8,734 bases of DNA from Campylobacterota bacterium (lineage in GTDB: Bacteria; Campylobacterota; Campylobacteria; Campylobacterales; SZUA-545), in NCBI GenBank assembly GCA_003561815.1, contig PWVP01000013.1:1-8734 (forward strand), given 5' to 3'. Positions 5,898 to 8,734 of the stretch are shown piece after piece (the first letter of the stretch is position 1; every line of letters starts with the position of its first letter). The notes beneath the pieces were generated by a model. The model saw only the letters and a list, made by a program, of their open reading frames with translations. It was not told the origin of the DNA and did not search any database. The position numbers were made by a program, and so were the translations under genes.

Positions 5898-6565
5898 CGT
5901 TTTAGCAGCAGCGTGTTGCACCGCTCCAGCTTATCGGCCAGCCCTGAGGAGATGTTGATATAAAGCTGCAAAAAGATAAAGGTGGTCTCCTCACTCAGCG
6001 CATCCTCATCGATCTCAAAGCCGATCGCGGTGGTCTTATCCACCGCTGAGATGGCGGTGGCGCTGCGGGGGCGGTGGGTGACAAACGCCATCTCGCCCAC
6101 GATGTTGCCCGGATCGATCTTGCCGACGGTTGTGGTAGTGCGCCGCCGGGCGGTGGTGTCGGTCGAGGCTTTGACCTCCAGCCGCCCGCTTAGCAGAAAG
6201 TACATCTCCTGATTGAGATCGCCTTGGCTAAAGAGCAGCTCCCCGGGCCCAAAGCGCAAAAAGCGCACATTTTTGACAATCTTAAGCACCTCGGCTGCGG
6301 TCAGCCCCTCAAAGAGGTAGATGCGCGGTGCAATCTCCATAAGCTTCTGCTGCGCTGGAGTGATCCCTGGAGCCGGTGCCTGGGCGGGGGTGGCACTCTC
6401 AGAGGGTGCAGCGGCTTCTGGCGGGGCGGCCGCCTCCTGTGGTGCGGCAGACTCGCCCTGATCAGTTGGCGCCTGGGGGGATTGCCCCTCTTTAGCACGG
6501 CTGTTGGCCATCGCTTCGTGTAGCTGCTTAACCTCATAGGGGGAGTAGTCGGTGTGTTTAAACAT
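5894..6565 (-). CDS. Cyclic-nucleotide-binding-domain protein with Pro/Ala-rich linker
   Basis: A 223-residue protein in three parts: a short N-terminal segment (1-24), a low-complexity Pro/Ala/Glu/Ser linker (about 25-70) and one CRP-like cNMP-binding domain (about 80-200). The phosphate-binding cassette is well kept: GEMA (157-160) and PRSA (166-169), so Glu158 and Arg167, which contact the sugar and phosphate of cAMP or cGMP, are present. Only one helical segment follows; there is no DNA-binding domain and no kinase or channel, so this is not a CRP/FNR regulator as it stands. It probably acts through a partner, most likely the 279-residue protein encoded just upstream: the two genes overlap as TAATG, with AAAGGTG before the ATG. 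Convergent with the secreted coiled-coil gene, with overlapping stops. Confidence 0.88.
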   Translation of the reverse strand: MFKHTDYSPYEVKQLHEAMANSRAKEGQSPQAPTDQGESAAPQEAAAPPEAAAPSESATPAQAPAPGITPAQQKLMEIAPRIYLFEGLTAAEVLKIVKNVRFLRFGPGELLFSQGDLNQEMYFLLSGRLEVKASTDTTARRRTTTTVGKIDPGNIVGEMAFVTHRPRSATAISAVDKTTAIGFEIDEDALSEETTFIFLQLYINISSGLADKLERCNTLLLKR

Positions 6566-7404
6566 TACTCGAGCACCTTTAGCACCTCGCGCAGGTAGTT
6601 GTGCCAGTCGGAGGTGCCTGACTTATTGATGTCGATGTTGCGCATGTAGTACTGGATAAAGGTGCGCGTGCTGAAATCCCCCTCGATTCGCGCCTGATGG
6701 AAAAACTTCCGCACCGAAGCGGACTGGGCCGCCTTCTCCCAGAGCAGCTTGTCGTAGTAGTAGCTTTTGGTGTTGAGAATCTCCTCAAGCCCCTCTTTGA
6801 GGTTGGTGACATACTCCTCGTACTGGCTTAGAAACTCAGCGCTCATGGCGGTTTCGAGCTCTTTGAGCTGTTGAGCGATCACCACCAGCTTCTCTTTGGC
6901 CTTGACGAAGTTGTGGGTCGCATCGACATTGCGGCGGCGCACCTGCTTCAGGTAGGCCAGCTCCTCATCGTTTTTGGGGGTGGGCAGAGCGGCCAGCTCC
7001 CGATCGGTCTGTCCGGCGATAGCGGAAAAGCGCTTTTTCTGCCCCTCGGTCAGGGTCACTTCGTTCTGTAGCTGGGCGTACTCCGGGACGGTGGGCAGGA
7101 AGTCGCGCACATAGATGAGCTTGGCCATTTTGGTTTTTTTGATGAAGTCGGCGTAGTACTCATAGATCCGCTGGATATCCTGATAGAGCTTGGCCACCAG
7201 TCCCGAGACGAGGTTCTGATCGAGGTTTTTAAGCTGGTTGGTGGCGGTGACCAGAAAGCGGCGCATCTTCAGGTAGTCGATTTGGGGCGCCTCAAACTGA
7301 TTCTCATATAAAAAGTCCAGCTCCTGTTGGGCGGCGACAAGCTCTTGTTCAAAAAACTTATCTAAAAAGCCGGTAACAAGCGGTGGAATCTCCTCAGGTT
7401 TCAA
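6565..7404 (-). CDS. Uncharacterised helical protein, partner gene of the cNMP-binding protein
   Basis: A 279-residue protein not recognised by me. It has no signal peptide, membrane helix or Cys, and no nucleotide-binding loop. It is almost wholly predicted helix, rich in Lys, Glu, Gln and Tyr, with aromatic clusters (IYEYYADF about 79-86, SYYYDKLLWEK about 213-223, FIQYYMRNIDI about 249-259), and ends WHNYLREVLKVLE. This suggests a soluble helical bundle or scaffold. The start is TTG 7404: the codon before it is an in-frame TGA and no later start codon lies in the first 40 or so residues; GGGG (7411-7414) sits 6 nt upstream. It is the first gene of a pair, its TAA overlapping the ATG of the cNMP-binding protein. 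A shared complex is inferred from that overlap only. Confidence 0.83.
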   Translation of the reverse strand: MKPEEIPPLVTGFLDKFFEQELVAAQQELDFLYENQFEAPQIDYLKMRRFLVTATNQLKNLDQNLVSGLVAKLYQDIQRIYEYYADFIKKTKMAKLIYVRDFLPTVPEYAQLQNEVTLTEGQKKRFSAIAGQTDRELAALPTPKNDEELAYLKQVRRRNVDATHNFVKAKEKLVVIAQQLKELETAMSAEFLSQYEEYVTNLKEGLEEILNTKSYYYDKLLWEKAAQSASVRKFFHQARIEGDFSTRTFIQYYMRNIDINKSGTSDWHNYLREVLKVLE

Positions 7405-7459
7405 TCAGTGCCCCATATCCTAAAATGATCATCTACAAGAGTCGTTGATAAGAGAAATC

Positions 7460-7465
7460 ATTGTA
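7460..7465 (-). promoter_or_regulatory. Putative -10 element for the helical protein / cNMP-binding pair
   Basis: Minus-strand TACAAT (within GATACAAT, 7460-7467), with TTGTAG (minus strand, 7484-7489) 18 nt upstream as a -35-like hexamer. The start point would be near 7453, leaving about a 50-nt leader before the TTG at 7404. The -35 is the complement of part of the opposing glyS -10. Confidence 0.5.
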
Positions 7466-7484
7466 TCTCAAAGCCCCTTTTGAC

Positions 7485-7490
7485 TACAAT
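7485..7490 (+). promoter_or_regulatory. glyS: Putative -10 element for glyS
   Basis: TACAAT at 7485-7490, with TTGTAT (7461-7466) 18 nt upstream as a -35-like hexamer. The start point near 7497 would give a leader of about 40 nt before the TTG at 7537. It overlaps fully with the opposing promoter for the minus-strand pair: each -10 lies over the other's -35. Confidence 0.5.
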
Positions 7491-7536
7491 ACCGGCCACC
7501 AACGGACCCTGTCCGAAACCGCCCAAAAGGTTGTGT

Positions 7537-8734
7537 TTGAAGCCCCTCTTAGTCGAAATCGGTACCGAAGAGCTCCCCGGCATTCCGCTGATCAAGGAGC
7601 TGCCCTCTATCCAGCAGAAGTGGCAGAAGGTGTGTCAGGCTTACCGTCTGGAACTGGATGTTACCTTTGAGTACACCCCCCGCCGTCTGGTGTTCTGGCA
7701 TCCGCGCTGCCCTGAAAAGCAGCCCGATAGCACCGAGGCGCTCTATGGCCCCCCTGAGAGTGCCGCCTTTAAAGAGGGCGAGCCGACGGCGGCGGCGCTG
7801 GGGTTTGCGAAAAAGTGCGGCACAGAGGTTGAGAAGCTCGGCCGTGCAGAGCAAAAGGGGCGTCGCGTGCTCTTCTATGAGCACACCATCACCGGCCAGC
7901 CGCTCGAAGCGTTTTTAGGCGATCTGATCACCGATTTTCTGAAGAGTCTTAACTTCGGCAAGACGATGCGCTGGGGGGAGCGGAGCGATCACTTTATCCG
8001 TCCGGTTCGCTGGCTTCTGGCGCTACACGGTCAGAGCCCTGTGGCGTGCGAGGTGTTTGGTGTCAAATCGGGGCGTGAGACTTATGCCCATAGGGTTCAT
8101 AGCTACGATCCCCAGTCGGTGCCCACTGCAGAGCACTATGCTGATTTTCTGCTTAAGCGCGGCGTGGTGCTCAGCAGTGCGCGCCGTCAGGAGAGCATTC
8201 TGGAGGATTTTAAGGCGATCGAGCAGGAAAACCCCGGCTTTGAGATCGAGATCGATCGCCAGCTGCTCGATGAGGTGGTGGCCATCACCGAGCACCCCAC
8301 GGCGCTTCTGGGTAGCTTCGATAAGCGGTTTTTGGAGCTACCCGATGAGGTGATTATCACCAGCATGAAGAGCCATCAGCGCTACTTTCCGGTCTTTAAG
8401 GCGGGCCGCTTGAGCCATCACTTCGTCGTGGTCTCCAATGCCTTGAGCGATGACTTCTCGGCGGTGATTGCGGGCAATGAGAAGGTGCTGCGTCCACGCC
8501 TGGCCGATGCGCTCTTTTTTTGGCAAAACGATCGCGCCAGAGGCCTTGTGAGTGACGGCTTAGCCGATGTGCTCTATGTCAAAGGGCTGGGCACCATGCT
8601 TGAGAAGGTTCAGCGCGAAGAGGCGATTGCCGATCGGCTGCTGAAGTTTTATGGCATCGACGATGCGCACCTGCCCCGTGCCGCGGCACTCTCCAAAGCG
8701 GATCTGGATACCCAGATGGTTTATGAGTTTACGG
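7537..8734 (+). CDS. glyS: Glycyl-tRNA synthetase beta subunit, 5' part (continues past window)
   Basis: Beta subunit of the alpha2-beta2 glycyl-tRNA synthetase, which charges tRNA-Gly; the alpha subunit (glyQ) holds the main catalytic core and beta binds the tRNA. About 399 codons are in view with no stop. The N terminus LKPLLVEIGTEELPGIP is typical of GlyS, as are TPRRLVFWH, FIRPVRWLLALHG, and VIITSMKSHQRYFPVF further on. The C-terminal half, including the HD and anticodon-binding-like parts, lies outside. I chose TTG 7537: it gives the usual first residues and has AAAAGG (7525-7530) 6 nt before it; an in-frame TTG at 7531 directly abuts that site. glyQ is not adjacent, as is usual in this phylum. 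Confidence 0.96.
   Translation, partial: MKPLLVEIGTEELPGIPLIKELPSIQQKWQKVCQAYRLELDVTFEYTPRRLVFWHPRCPEKQPDSTEALYGPPESAAFKEGEPTAAALGFAKKCGTEVEKLGRAEQKGRRVLFYEHTITGQPLEAFLGDLITDFLKSLNFGKTMRWGERSDHFIRPVRWLLALHGQSPVACEVFGVKSGRETYAHRVHSYDPQSVPTAEHYADFLLKRGVVLSSARRQESILEDFKAIEQENPGFEIEIDRQLLDEVVAITEHPTALLGSFDKRFLELPDEVIITSMKSHQRYFPVFKAGRLSHHFVVVSNALSDDFSAVIAGNEKVLRPRLADALFFWQNDRARGLVSDGLADVLYVKGLGTMLEKVQREEAIADRLLKFYGIDDAHLPRAAALSKADLDTQMVYEFT

Noticed and set aside
6224..6523. Plus-strand open frame of 99 codons opposite the Pro/Ala linker
   Set aside because: It is a by-product of GC-rich repeats on the other strand: Gly/Leu/Arg-rich with no recognisable domain or ribosome binding site.
7658..7918. 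Open frames on both strands within the start of glyS
   Set aside because: They are out of frame with the well-supported GlyS reading and show biased Arg/Ser/Pro content typical of shadow frames.

Overview
This looks like a chromosomal segment from a bacterium of the Campylobacterota (Epsilonproteobacteria), one of the GC-rich environmental lineages. The signs are a rpiB / small coiled-coil protein / apt gene run, a histidine kinase whose H-box is written IAHHWRQPL (close to the IAHQWRQPL version frequent in that phylum), a separate glycyl-tRNA synthetase beta-subunit gene, and -10 elements of the form GCTACAAT without strong -35 boxes. The lineage is inferred from gene content, not from a database match. 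Genes are tightly packed. Six of the thirteen genes seem to start with GTG or TTG.

Region 1 (1-844): the 5' part of a membrane histidine kinase on the minus strand, then a short divergent promoter region. Region 2 (845-2181, plus): rpiB, a one-pass membrane coiled-coil protein, and apt, with a 14-nt overlap then a 19-nt gap, so almost certainly one operon around ribose-phosphate and purine salvage. Region 3 (2199-3085, minus): a RelE/ParE-type toxin-antitoxin pair with its own extended -10 promoter and strong ribosome binding site, preceded by a DCC-family (DUF393) CxxC protein. Region 4 (3156-5897, plus): trpB, a Gfo/Idh/MocA-type oxidoreductase whose TTG start lies inside the end of trpB, and a secreted coiled-coil protein. 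Region 5 (5894-7404, minus): a two-gene unit of an unrecognised helical 279-residue protein and a cyclic-nucleotide-binding-domain protein without an output domain, joined by a TAATG stop/start overlap. Region 6 (7405-8734): a divergent promoter region and the 5' part of glyS on the plus strand, running off the window.

Most of the window is housekeeping metabolism (RpiB, Apt, TrpB, GlyS) interspersed with small signalling and structural proteins. The least explained parts are the 279-residue protein plus cNMP-binding pair, the two divergent intergenic regions carrying ATTGTA...TACAAT inverted repeats where two opposed promoters share sequence, and a strong excess of the palindrome CGATCG. I saw no tRNA, rRNA, CRISPR array, insertion sequence or phage gene.
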